NCBI RefSeq assembly: GCF_001277255.1
Contig: NZ_CP012264.1
Location: 4,030,001 to 4,094,000, forward strand
Source: Cronobacter condimenti 1330
GTDB taxonomy: Bacteria; Pseudomonadota; Gammaproteobacteria; Enterobacterales; Enterobacteriaceae
Direction: 5' to 3'
DNA length: 64,000 nt
Below the pieces are notes generated by a model. It had not been told where the DNA came from. It searched no databases and saw nothing but the letters and a program-made list of their open reading frames with translations. The position numbers and the translations under genes are program-made. Positions within the stretch are counted from its first letter, which is position 1, and each line of letters begins with the position of its first letter. Shown here piece by piece: positions 8,664 through 16,983 of the stretch.

Positions 8664-9422
8664 ATGCCGATTACTCGTCTCGAAAACCCGCGTATTTACA
8701 GGCAGATAGCTGACCAGCTGCGGCGGCTTATCGAAAACAATGAATTTCCGCCCGGCAGTCGTCTGCCTTCGGAGCGCGACCTGGCGGAGCAGTTGCAGGT
8801 CAGCCGCGCGTCGGTGCGCGAGGCGCTGATCGCGCTGGAAGTGATAGGCCTGGTGGATGTGAAAGTCGGCAATGGGGTTATCGTTAAAGCCCGCACGCCG
8901 GACATCGCGCCGCGCGAGCCCGTCATGGCGCAGGCCGGGCGTAACCAATGGACGGAAATCGACGACGAACTGGATATCGATCTCGATTTTAACGCCGAAC
9001 TGCCGCCGTTTTCGTTGTTGCAGACGCGGCTGTTGATCGAGCCGGAAACGGCGGCGCTGGCGGCTCGCCACGCAAGTCCCGACGAGCTCGCCGCGATTCG
9101 CGCCGCCTTTGAGCAAAACTGCCGCGACAACCGCGCCGGCTCGGACACGCATCCCGGCGATCGGCTGTTTCATATTCGCATCGCCCAGGCGAGCGGCAAC
9201 CCGGCGTACGCCTTTATCATCGGCCACCTGCTCGGGCACCGCTACGGCAGCATGTTCCGTATGCTGCAACGCCACTACACGCCGGACGATATGCCGCACC
9301 GCTCAGAACAAGAGCATCGCGCGATTCTGGACGCCATTGAAGCCCGCGACGTGCGCACAGCCCGCCGCGCAATGAAAGCGCATCTCGATCAGGTCATCGC
9401 TATTTTTACCCGCAGCCAGTGA
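8664..9422 (+). CDS. GntR-family (FadR subfamily) regulator of the L-fucose operon
   Basis: 252-residue transcription factor, divergent from the fucose operon. The N-terminal winged helix (about 8-78) has the GntR signature: RIYRQIADQLRRLI, then GSRLPSERDLAEQL and SRASVREALIALE. The C-terminal all-helical FCD domain (about 110-240) shows RLLIEPETAALAA and a later HRAILDAIEARD. FCD domains bind small organic acids, so L-fuconate or a keto-deoxy acid is a plausible effector; this is inference. Start ATG has an AAAGGTG ribosome site. Confidence 0.85.
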   Translation: MPITRLENPRIYRQIADQLRRLIENNEFPPGSRLPSERDLAEQLQVSRASVREALIALEVIGLVDVKVGNGVIVKARTPDIAPREPVMAQAGRNQWTEIDDELDIDLDFNAELPPFSLLQTRLLIEPETAALAARHASPDELAAIRAAFEQNCRDNRAGSDTHPGDRLFHIRIAQASGNPAYAFIIGHLLGHRYGSMFRMLQRHYTPDDMPHRSEQEHRAILDAIEARDVRTARRAMKAHLDQVIAIFTRSQ

Positions 9423-9438
9423 GCGCGGTTATCTTTCA

Positions 9439-9471
9439 GGGCGCGGGCGCTTCACATTCGCAACCGCGCCC
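9439..9471. other. GC-rich inverted repeat before greB
   Basis: An 8-bp perfect inverted repeat (GGGCGCGG at 9439-9446, CCGCGCCC at 9464-9471) lies 16 bp past the GntR stop and 41 bp before greB. No T-run follows, so it is not a standard intrinsic terminator. It may shield the 3' end of the regulator message or fold in the greB leader. Confidence 0.4.
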
Positions 9472-9512
9472 GCTAAGGTACGGACGTTAAAATTGTCAGC
9501 GAAGGCCAGTCG

Positions 9513-9986
9513 ATGAAAACGCCGTTAATTACCCGCGAAGGTTACGAAAAACTCAAAAAAGAACTCGACTATCTGTGGCGCGAGGAGCGGCCTGAAGTCA
9601 CCAAAAAAGTGACCTGGGCGGCAAGCCTTGGCGATCGCAGCGAAAACGCCGATTACCAGTACAACAAAAAACGCCTGCGCGAAATCGATCGCCGCGTGCG
9701 CTATCTCACCAAATGCCTTGAGCACTTAAAAATCGTCGATTACTCGCCGCAGCAGGAAGGTAAAGTCTTTTTCGGCGCCTGGGTTGAAGTCGAAAACGAC
9801 GACGGCGACGTAAAACGTTTTCGTATCGTCGGTTATGACGAGATTTTTGGTCGTAAAGATTACATCTCCATAGACTCCCCCATGGCCCGCGCGCTGCTCA
9901 AAAAAGAGGAAGGCGACGTGGCGACCGTACAGACGCCGGGCGGCGAGGCCACCTGGTATGTCAACGCTATCGAGTATGTGAAGTAA
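9513..9986 (+). CDS. greB: Transcription elongation factor GreB
   Basis: Rescues backtracked RNA polymerase by stimulating transcript cleavage through the secondary channel. 157 residues, the usual size. The N-terminal coiled coil carries the acidic tip (SLGDRSENADYQYNKKRLREID), and the C-terminal FKBP-like domain begins around residue 80. In E. coli greB is immediately divergent from ompR. Here it keeps its link to tex downstream but is separated from ompR by the fucose genes. Confidence 0.97.
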   Translation: MKTPLITREGYEKLKKELDYLWREERPEVTKKVTWAASLGDRSENADYQYNKKRLREIDRRVRYLTKCLEHLKIVDYSPQQEGKVFFGAWVEVENDDGDVKRFRIVGYDEIFGRKDYISIDSPMARALLKKEEGDVATVQTPGGEATWYVNAIEYVK

Positions 9987-10097
9987 CCCCACCGGATAGC
10001 TCCGAAACCCGCCACGGGCGCGGCTACGGCTGGCATTTTTACCCTTCAGTCCGTATAACTGTGCCCTGACTTTTTGTACTTAACAGATGATATTGCC

Positions 10098-12422
10098 ATG
10101 ATGAATGATTCGCTCAGTCGTATTATCGCCAGTGAGCTTCAGGCCAGAGCCGAACAGGTAGACGCTGCCATTCGCCTGCTTGATGAAGGGAACACCGTGC
10201 CGTTTATTGCACGTTATCGTAAGGAGGTCACCGGCGGTCTGGACGACACCCAGTTGCGTCAGCTGGAGACGCGTCTGGGTTACCTGCGCGAACTGGAAGA
10301 GCGCCGCGCGGCTATCCTTAAATCGATTGCCGATCAGGGCAAACTCACTGATGAACTTCAGGCGGCCATCACTGGCACCCAGAGCAAAACCGAGCTTGAA
10401 GATCTCTATCTGCCTTACAAACCGAAGCGCCGCACCCGCGGGCAGATAGCCATTGAAGCCGGCCTTGAGCCGCTCGCCGAACTGCTGTGGAATGACCCCT
10501 CCCACGAGCCAGAAGCGGAAGCAGCGAAATTTATCGACGCTGAAAAAGGCGTGGCTGACACCAAAGCGGCGCTTGATGGCGCGCGCTATATCCTGATGGA
10601 ACGCTTCGCCGAAGACGCGGCGCTGCTCGCCAAAGTGCGTGACTATCTGTGGAAAAACGCACATCTGGTTTCGGCCGTCGTGCCAGGCAAAGAGGAAGAA
10701 GGCGCGAAATTCCGCGACTATTTCGCCCACCACGAACCGATTTCCACCGTGCCCTCGCACCGTGCGCTGGCGATGTTCCGCGGACGTAACGAAGGCGTAT
10801 TGCAGTTATCGCTCAACGCCGATCCGCAGTTCGACGAGCCGCCGCGTGAGAGCTACTGCGAGCAGATCATTACTACGCATCTGGGGCTGCGCCTGAATAA
10901 CGCACCCGCTGATAGCTGGCGTAAAGGTGTGGTGAGCTGGACCTGGCGTATTAAGGTATTGATGCATCTGGAAACCGAGCTGATGAGCACCGTGCGCGAA
11001 CGCGCCGAAGACGAAGCCATCAATGTGTTTGCTCGCAACCTGCATGATCTGCTGATGGCCGCACCTGCGGGCCTGCGCGCCACGATGGGCCTCGATCCGG
11101 GCCTGCGTACCGGCGTGAAAGTCGCGGTGGTGGACGCCACTGGCAAACTGGTCGCCACCGATACCGTTTACCCGCACACCGGACAGGCGGCGAAAGCAGC
11201 GGTGGTTATCGCAGCACTGTGCGAAAAGCATAACGTGGAGCTGGTCGCTATCGGCAACGGCACCGCATCACGCGAAACCGAACGTTTCTTCCTTGATGTG
11301 CAAAAGCAATTCCCTAAAGTGACCGCACAGAAGGTCATTGTCAGCGAGGCGGGCGCGTCGGTGTATTCAGCCTCTGAACTGGCGGCGCAGGAGTTCCCGG
11401 ATCTCGATGTCTCGCTGCGCGGTGCGGTCTCTATCGCCCGTCGTTTGCAGGACCCGCTGGCGGAACTTGTCAAAATCGACCCGAAATCTATCGGCGTGGG
11501 CCAGTATCAGCATGATGTAAGCCAAAGCCAGCTGGCGCGTAAGCTGGATGCGGTGGTGGAAGACTGCGTGAACGCAGTGGGCGTTGACCTGAACACCGCC
11601 TCAGTGCCGCTGCTGACCCGCGTGGCAGGCCTGACGCGCATGATGGCGCAAAATATTGTGTCGTGGCGCGATGAGAACGGCCAGTTCCGTAACCGTCAGC
11701 AGTTGCTGAAAGTGAGCCGCCTGGGGCCGAAAGCCTTCGAGCAGTGCGCGGGCTTTCTGCGTATTAACCATGGCGACAACCCGCTTGACGCCTCGACCGT
11801 TCACCCGGAAGCGTACCCGGTCGTGGAGCGTATTCTGGCGGCGACGGAACAATCGCTGCGCGATCTCATGGGCAACAGCAATGCGCTTCGCAACGTGAAG
11901 GCGGTTGATTTTACCGACGAGCGTTTCGGCGTGCCGACCGTGACCGACATCATCAAAGAGCTGGAAAAACCGGGCCGCGACCCGCGTCCCGAATTCAAAA
12001 CGGCTCAGTTCGCTGACGGCGTGGAGACAATGAACGATCTGCAACCCGGTATGGTGCTGGAAGGCGCGGTGACCAACGTGACTAATTTCGGTGCGTTTGT
12101 GGATATCGGCGTACATCAGGATGGCCTGGTGCATATTTCCTCGCTGTCCGATAAGTTCGTTGAAGATCCGCACACCGTGGTGAAAGCGGGCGATATCGTG
12201 AAGGTGAAAGTGCTGGAAGTGGATTTGCAGCGTAAGCGCATTGCGTTGACGATGCGTCTGGACGAGCAGCCGGGCGAAGGCAACGCGCGGCGCGGTGGCG
12301 GCAATAACCGCGAACCGCAGAACCGCCCGGCGCAGAACCGTAAACCCCAGCGCGAGAGCGCAGGCAGCGGCAACAGCGCCATGAGTGATGCGCTCGCCGC
12401 CGCGTTCGGCAAGAAACGCTAA
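10098..12422 (+). CDS. tex: Tex-like RNA-binding transcription accessory protein
   Basis: 774-residue Tex/YhgF protein. Visible are the N-terminal Tex helical region, the YqgF/RuvX-like nuclease fold (DPGLRTGVKVAVVD), helix-hairpin-helix motifs (LLTRVAGLTRMMAQNIVSW region) and a C-terminal S1 domain (GMVLEGAVTNVTNFGAFVDI), then a basic Arg/Gly/Asn-rich tail. The start is placed at the ATG giving MMNDSLSRII, which matches the family, rather than at 10074. Tex binds nucleic acid and supports transcription; the precise role is unsettled. It lies 111 bp after greB and ends in a strong terminator. Confidence 0.95.
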   Translation: MMNDSLSRIIASELQARAEQVDAAIRLLDEGNTVPFIARYRKEVTGGLDDTQLRQLETRLGYLRELEERRAAILKSIADQGKLTDELQAAITGTQSKTELEDLYLPYKPKRRTRGQIAIEAGLEPLAELLWNDPSHEPEAEAAKFIDAEKGVADTKAALDGARYILMERFAEDAALLAKVRDYLWKNAHLVSAVVPGKEEEGAKFRDYFAHHEPISTVPSHRALAMFRGRNEGVLQLSLNADPQFDEPPRESYCEQIITTHLGLRLNNAPADSWRKGVVSWTWRIKVLMHLETELMSTVRERAEDEAINVFARNLHDLLMAAPAGLRATMGLDPGLRTGVKVAVVDATGKLVATDTVYPHTGQAAKAAVVIAALCEKHNVELVAIGNGTASRETERFFLDVQKQFPKVTAQKVIVSEAGASVYSASELAAQEFPDLDVSLRGAVSIARRLQDPLAELVKIDPKSIGVGQYQHDVSQSQLARKLDAVVEDCVNAVGVDLNTASVPLLTRVAGLTRMMAQNIVSWRDENGQFRNRQQLLKVSRLGPKAFEQCAGFLRINHGDNPLDASTVHPEAYPVVERILAATEQSLRDLMGNSNALRNVKAVDFTDERFGVPTVTDIIKELEKPGRDPRPEFKTAQFADGVETMNDLQPGMVLEGAVTNVTNFGAFVDIGVHQDGLVHISSLSDKFVEDPHTVVKAGDIVKVKVLEVDLQRKRIALTMRLDEQPGEGNARRGGGNNREPQNRPAQNRKPQRESAGSGNSAMSDALAAAFGKKR

Positions 12423-12434
12423 ACGTTGCGACAT

Positions 12435-12461
12435 AAAAAGGCCGGGACACCGGCCTTTTTA
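12435..12461 (+). terminator. Rho-independent terminator after tex
   Basis: AAAAAGGCCGG and CCGGCCTTTTT arms flank a short GACA-type loop, giving a strong symmetrical hairpin with a T-run, 12 bp after the tex stop. Confidence 0.9.
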
Positions 12462-12974
12462 TTGTCTTATACCGGCGCGTGGCGCTCCGCTTCCCTACGC
12501 TGTAATGTCCCCGTTTTTTCTTTTTTACGGTAAGTAAGCGCCAGCGCATCCGCCTTTTTACTACCGCCTCACGCGCGGTTTCCCAGAAAGACTCGCATTA
12601 AAACGGCATACCCGGAAATAAATACAAATATGTTCGCGGTTACATTTTTCATTTAAATAACAATTCCACTTAATAAATAACACTGCGCCCGTGAAAATGA
12701 ATAAACACACGACCATCATTAAATTTAACTCAATGAATAATAAAGATTAAATAAAGGGAGAACGTTTACCGAAACGCACACTGCCCTGTTTTTTTGCGCC
12801 AGAACAAATAAAGCTCAAAAATTGTCGCGGCGCGTCAATATTGCATTGAAGATAAAAACCATTCTCATTACCATCTTAAGCAGATAAACAATCCTTTCCC
12901 GCGCAATAATCGGCCCCGGCCGTTGTATAGCCACGGTTCTCCGCCGCTGAGCGCATCCGGAATAAGCAGGTTTT
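12462..12974. other. AT-rich feo upstream region
   Basis: About 510 bp with no supportable gene on either strand. It is much richer in A+T than its neighbours between about 12600 and 12900 and ends with the feoA leader. A Fur-like site at 12854-12872 is the only element identified; an FNR site was looked for but nothing convincing was found. Confidence 0.6.
12854..12872 (-). promoter_or_regulatory. Fur-like box upstream of feoA
   Basis: On the minus strand the 19-mer GGTAATGAGAATGGTTTTT matches 13 of 19 positions of the consensus GATAATGATAATCATTATC. It lies about 100 bp before feoA, where iron repression of the ferrous transporter is expected. It is a modest match. Confidence 0.5.
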
Positions 12975-13199
12975 ATGCAATTCACGCCTAACAGTAGCTG
13001 GAAAATAACCGGTTTCGCCCGGGAGATCAGCCCGGCCTACCGCCAGAAATTATTGTCGCTCGGCATGCTGCCGGGTTCGTCGTTTGAGGTAAAACGTGTC
13101 GCGCCATTAGGCGACCCGGTACATATCGAGACCCGACGTGTAAGTCTGGTGCTGCGAAAAAAAGATTTGGCGCTGTTGCAGGTTGAAGCGGCCCGCTGA
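12975..13199 (+). CDS. feoA: Ferrous iron transport protein FeoA
   Basis: Small cytosolic SH3-like protein (74 residues) needed for FeoB-mediated Fe(II) uptake, probably as a partner of the G-protein domain. Family features are SWKITGF near the start, LLSLGMLPGSSFEV and the ending LRKKDLALLQVE. It is first in feoABC, 26 bp before the FeoB start used here. Confidence 0.96.
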   Translation: MQFTPNSSWKITGFAREISPAYRQKLLSLGMLPGSSFEVKRVAPLGDPVHIETRRVSLVLRKKDLALLQVEAAR

Positions 13200-13225
13200 C
13201 CTCTCTTTGTCTTGAGTTTATGCAA

Positions 13226-15541
13226 ATGAAAAAATTAACCATCGGCTTAATCGGCAATCCTAACTCCGGCAAGACCACGCTGTTTAATCAGCTCACCGGC
13301 GCGCGTCAGCGCGTGGGCAACTGGGCGGGCGTGACGGTGGAGCGCAAAGAGGGCAGCTTCGCGACCACCGACCATCAGGTCACGCTGGTCGACCTTCCGG
13401 GCACGTATTCTCTTACTACCATTTCCTCCCAGACCTCGCTGGATGAGCAGATAGCCTGCCATTACATTCTCAGCGGCGAGGCGGACATGCTGATAAACGT
13501 GGTGGATGCGTCTAACCTTGAGCGCAACCTCTACCTGACGCTGCAACTGCTGGAACTTGGCATCCCCTGCGTGGTGGCGCTGAACATGCTGGATATCGCC
13601 GAAAAGCAACATATACGCATTGATATCGACGCGCTGTCGGCCCGCCTCGGCTGCCCGGTCGTGCCGCTGGTTTCCACGCGGGCGCGCGGTATTGACAGCC
13701 TGAAAATGGCGCTGGACCGCCATCAACGCAACCAGGATATGGAACGCGTCCACTATCCCGCTCCGCTCTCCGCGGCGGCGGACACGCTGGCCGCCGCGAT
13801 GCCGGACGACCTGTCCGCGCAGCAGCGCCGCTGGCTGGGGCTGCAAATGCTGGAAGGCGATATCTACAGCCGCAGCATCGCAGGCGCAGGGGCCGCGCGG
13901 CTCCCGCAGACGCTGGCGCAGCTTGAAACCGAACTTGATGACCCGGCGCTTTATATTGTCGACGCGCGCTATCAGAGCATCTCGGCCATTTGCGACGCCG
14001 TCAGCAACAGCCTTACCGCCGAGCCCGCCCGGCTTACCGCGGCGATTGATAACATTATCCTTAATCGGTTTCTGGGTCTGCCGGTCTTTCTCGGCGTGAT
14101 GTACCTAATGTTCCTGCTCGCCATTAACATCGGCGGCGCGTTGCAGCCGATCTTCGATGCGGGCTCGGTGGCGATTTTCATTCACGGTCTCCAGTGGGTT
14201 GGCTATACGCTGCATTTCCCGGCCTGGCTGACGCTTTTCCTCGCGCAGGGGATCGGTGGTGGCATCAACACTGTTTTGCCGCTGGTGCCGCAAATCGGCA
14301 TGATGTATCTGTTCCTGTCGTTTCTTGAAGATTCCGGCTATATGGCCCGCGCGGCGTTTGTGATGGACCGTCTGATGCAGGCGCTGGGGCTGCCAGGTAA
14401 ATCATTCGTGCCGTTGATTGTCGGCTTTGGCTGCAATGTCCCGGCGGTGATGGGCGCACGCACGCTGGACGCCCCGCGCGAACGTCTCATGACCATCATG
14501 ATGGCGCCGTTTATGTCCTGCGGCGCACGCCTGGCCATTTTTGCGATCTTCGCTGCGGCCTTTTTTGGTCAGGAGGGCGCACTGGTGGTCTTTTCGCTCT
14601 ATCTGCTCGGTATCGTGATGGCCATTCTGACTGGCCTGATGTTGAAATATACGATCATGCGCGGCGAAGCCACGCCGTTTGTAATGGAATTGCCGGTGTA
14701 CCACGTGCCGCACCTGAAAAGCCTGCTGCTGCAAACCTGGCAGCGTCTGAAAGGGTTTGTGCTTCGCGCCGGGAAAGTCATCGTGATCGTCAGTATTTTC
14801 ATTGGTGCGCTCAATAGCTTCTCGTTTAGCGGCAAACCCGTGGACAACATCAACGACTCCGCGCTGGCTTCCGTGAGCCGTGTGTTGACGCCGCTGCTGA
14901 AGCCCATCGGCGTGCAGGAGGACAACTGGCAGGCGACTGTCGGCTTATTCACGGGTGCGATGGCAAAAGAAGTGGTAGTCGGGACGCTCAACACGCTCTA
15001 CACCGCCGAAGATATCCACGAGGCGCCGTTTGACGCCGCCAGTTTTAGTCTCACCGACGAGCTGACCAGCGCGCTGGCTGAGACCTGGCAGAGCCTGAAA
15101 GACACCTTCAGCCTGAGCGTACTCGCAAACCCCATTGAGGCCAGCAAAGGCGATGGCGAGATGGCGACCGGCGCGATGGGCGTCATGAGTGCTAAATTTG
15201 GCAGTAACGCTGCGGCGTACAGCTACCTGGTCTTTGTGCTGCTCTATATTCCCTGCATTTCCGTGATGGGTGCGATTGCCCGCGAGTCGAGCCGCGGCTG
15301 GATGGGCTTTTCTATTCTCTGGGGGCTGAACATCGCCTATTCACTGGCGACGCTGTTCTACCAGACCGCGACATTCCAGGCACATCCGCTCTACAGCCTG
15401 ACGGCGATGCTGACGGTGGTGCTGTTTAATGTCGTGTTGCTCACCGCGCTGCGCCGTGCGCGTAGCCGGGTAGATGTCAGCCTGCTGGCGCCGCGCCGTG
15501 AGGCCCGCTGCTGCGACACCCCTGCCGGGGAATGCCACTAA
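13226..15541 (+). CDS. feoB: Ferrous iron transporter FeoB
   Basis: Inner-membrane Fe(II) permease with an N-terminal GTPase. The G-domain shows the P-loop GNPNSGKTT (10-18), the switch/G3 region DLPGTYSL and an NMLD G4 segment. A helical linker and two Gate repeats follow, with the membrane core carrying the conserved Cys of GFGCNVPAVMG. The start is set at MKKLTIGLIG; an ATG two codons earlier (13220) is possible, but 13226 is better spaced from the upstream GAG. The C-terminal tail is Cys-rich. The stop overlaps the feoC ATG by one base (TAATG), giving coupled translation. Confidence 0.97.
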   Translation: MKKLTIGLIGNPNSGKTTLFNQLTGARQRVGNWAGVTVERKEGSFATTDHQVTLVDLPGTYSLTTISSQTSLDEQIACHYILSGEADMLINVVDASNLERNLYLTLQLLELGIPCVVALNMLDIAEKQHIRIDIDALSARLGCPVVPLVSTRARGIDSLKMALDRHQRNQDMERVHYPAPLSAAADTLAAAMPDDLSAQQRRWLGLQMLEGDIYSRSIAGAGAARLPQTLAQLETELDDPALYIVDARYQSISAICDAVSNSLTAEPARLTAAIDNIILNRFLGLPVFLGVMYLMFLLAINIGGALQPIFDAGSVAIFIHGLQWVGYTLHFPAWLTLFLAQGIGGGINTVLPLVPQIGMMYLFLSFLEDSGYMARAAFVMDRLMQALGLPGKSFVPLIVGFGCNVPAVMGARTLDAPRERLMTIMMAPFMSCGARLAIFAIFAAAFFGQEGALVVFSLYLLGIVMAILTGLMLKYTIMRGEATPFVMELPVYHVPHLKSLLLQTWQRLKGFVLRAGKVIVIVSIFIGALNSFSFSGKPVDNINDSALASVSRVLTPLLKPIGVQEDNWQATVGLFTGAMAKEVVVGTLNTLYTAEDIHEAPFDAASFSLTDELTSALAETWQSLKDTFSLSVLANPIEASKGDGEMATGAMGVMSAKFGSNAAAYSYLVFVLLYIPCISVMGAIARESSRGWMGFSILWGLNIAYSLATLFYQTATFQAHPLYSLTAMLTVVLFNVVLLTALRRARSRVDVSLLAPRREARCCDTPAGECH

Positions 15542-15777
15542 TGGCGACGCTGATTCAGGTGCGGGATCTACTGGCGCTCTCAGGGCGTATGGACGCGCAG
15601 CGTATCAGCGAACAGCTCGCCGCGCCCTTGCCGCTGGTCAATGCGATGCTTAACCGGCTGGAGGCCATGGGAAAAGCTGAACGTCAGGAAGAGGAATTAT
15701 CGGGCTGTCTGAGCGGCAGTTGCCGCGCCTGCCCGCAGGGCAAAGCCTGCCGCAAAGAGGTGTGGCGGCTGCGTTAG
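15541..15777 (+). CDS. feoC: FeoC iron-sulfur winged-helix protein
   Basis: 78-residue protein with an N-terminal winged-helix fold and four cysteines in a GCLSGSCRACPQGKAC segment, which binds an oxygen-sensitive iron-sulfur cluster in this family. It modulates FeoB stability or activity. The start at 15541 shares one base with the feoB stop; an upstream in-frame ATG at 15532 lies inside feoB and is less likely. A terminator follows at once. Confidence 0.95.
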   Translation: MATLIQVRDLLALSGRMDAQRISEQLAAPLPLVNAMLNRLEAMGKAERQEEELSGCLSGSCRACPQGKACRKEVWRLR

Positions 15778-15783
15778 CAGTGA

Positions 15784-15809
15784 GGGCGGGCGCTATGCCC
15801 GCCTTTTTT
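15784..15809. terminator. Terminator between feoC and the convergent DUF1471 gene
   Basis: Stem GGCGGGC/GCCCGCC with loop GCTAT is followed by six T on the plus strand, ending feoABC. It sits directly before the stop of the convergent gene at 15811. On the minus strand there is no good T-run, so it is mainly a feoC terminator. Confidence 0.82.
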
Positions 15810-15810
15810 C

Positions 15811-16080
15811 TTACTTGTAAACATCCGCCGTCGCGTGAATGTCTTTGCCGGTCTTCTCGCCGCTGGTGATGACATAATATTTGCCACCCATTTCATCGGC
15901 TTTCTTAACCAGTTCGGCTCTCGCATCCATCGGCGCGGTGCCTTGATCAGAGACGATCGTGCCAATTTTGGTGAGATTCATCTCTTTCACTTTATCTTTT
16001 TGCAGCTCTTCGGCCGCCAGCGCGCCAAACGACAGCGAACCCAGAACAACAGATAACAACATACCCGTGCGTAGTTTCAT
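15811..16080 (-). CDS. DUF1471 (YhcN/BhsA/McbA-like) secreted stress protein
   Basis: 89-residue protein with a clear signal peptide (MKLRTGMLLSVVLGSLSFG, cleaved near ALAAEE) and a small mature domain of the YdgH/BhsA/McbA type, including the KIGTIV start strand and GKYYVITSGEK. Such periplasmic or outer-membrane proteins respond to acid, oxidative or biofilm conditions. The start is at the ATG followed by the signal peptide; an open frame to 16146 has no conserved extension. Which paralogue it is cannot be decided. It is an addition to the E. coli feoC-bioH interval. Confidence 0.85.
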   Translation of the reverse strand: MKLRTGMLLSVVLGSLSFGALAAEELQKDKVKEMNLTKIGTIVSDQGTAPMDARAELVKKADEMGGKYYVITSGEKTGKDIHATADVYK

Positions 16081-16164
16081 GTTTTTGGCTCCATACTCAG
16101 ATGACTTGAAGGGGCGCAGAGAAAAACGCCCCGATAACAATGACATCTAAAGTATGGCGCGCTT

Positions 16165-16944
16165 TCAGCCATTTGCCAGGCGAGCCTTGAGCGCCAGCAG
16201 CGCATCGCAGAATTCACGCGGATGTGAGATGAACGGCGCGTGGGCCGCTTTCTCGAAAATGAGTGATTCGCTGGCAGGCCAGCGTGCATCGAGGAGCGCG
16301 GCGACATTGCGCGGCACCAACCCGTCGAGACGCCCGTACAGGCGTAAAAATGGCCCCTGCCAGACGGCGAGTGCCTCGCGCAGATCGGCGGTTTTCAGGA
16401 TCTCCAGCCCGCCGTTTAGGACCTCGGCGCCAGGCATCGGCTGCGCCAGCACGATCGATTTCAGCACGCGCGCGTCCTGCCGCGCCGTCTCGGTTCCGAG
16501 CGTTTGCAGCGCCAGGAACCGCTCCACCGTACGCTGAAAATCCTCACTCAACTGGCGCTGGAAGCCACTTAGCACCTCTGGCTTAATGCCCGGCCAGTCA
16601 TCATGCGCCTGAAAACAGGGCGACGAGGCGACGGTAACCAGCGCGTCGACCCGTGAGGGTGCATTCAGCGCCACCTGGCTTGCTACCAGTCCGCCGAGGC
16701 TCCAGCCCAGCCAGATGGCATGTTCAGGCGCGCGTTGCGCCACCAGGCCCGCCATCTCATCAAGCGTCAGCGCGCCAAACCCCTGGCTACGTCCATAGCC
16801 CGGCAGATCGACCAAATGCAGCGTAAAGTGCGAGCTTAATTCCTCTGAAATGCAACGCCACACTTCAGCATTCAGCCCCCACCCGTGCAGCAGCACAAGA
16901 TGACAATTTCCTTCGCCCGTGGTCTGCCACCAGATGTCATTCAT
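16165..16944 (-). CDS. bioH: Pimeloyl-ACP methyl ester carboxylesterase BioH
   Basis: Alpha/beta hydrolase that removes the methyl group from pimeloyl-ACP methyl ester, releasing the biotin precursor. 259 residues; nucleophile Ser82 lies in GWSLGG, with the later Asp in YGRLDGLVP and His in AAHAPFISHP completing the triad. LHGWGLNAEVW is family-diagnostic. It is divergent from gntX across about 40 bp, as in E. coli. Confidence 0.97.
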   Translation of the reverse strand: MNDIWWQTTGEGNCHLVLLHGWGLNAEVWRCISEELSSHFTLHLVDLPGYGRSQGFGALTLDEMAGLVAQRAPEHAIWLGWSLGGLVASQVALNAPSRVDALVTVASSPCFQAHDDWPGIKPEVLSGFQRQLSEDFQRTVERFLALQTLGTETARQDARVLKSIVLAQPMPGAEVLNGGLEILKTADLREALAVWQGPFLRLYGRLDGLVPRNVAALLDARWPASESLIFEKAAHAPFISHPREFCDALLALKARLANG

Positions 16945-16983
16945 CCGTTACTCTTCTCATGATTGATGTACAAGGAGGTCGTC

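Noticed and set aside
2309..9422. The block as a mobile element or prophage island
   Set aside because: No integrase, transposase, tRNA gene, attachment repeats or insertion sequence ends were seen at either side; gain by homologous exchange cannot be separated from loss in E. coli.
12841..12853. FNR site upstream of feoA
   Set aside because: TTGCATTGAAGAT only loosely resembles TTGAT-N4-ATCAA; not supportable.
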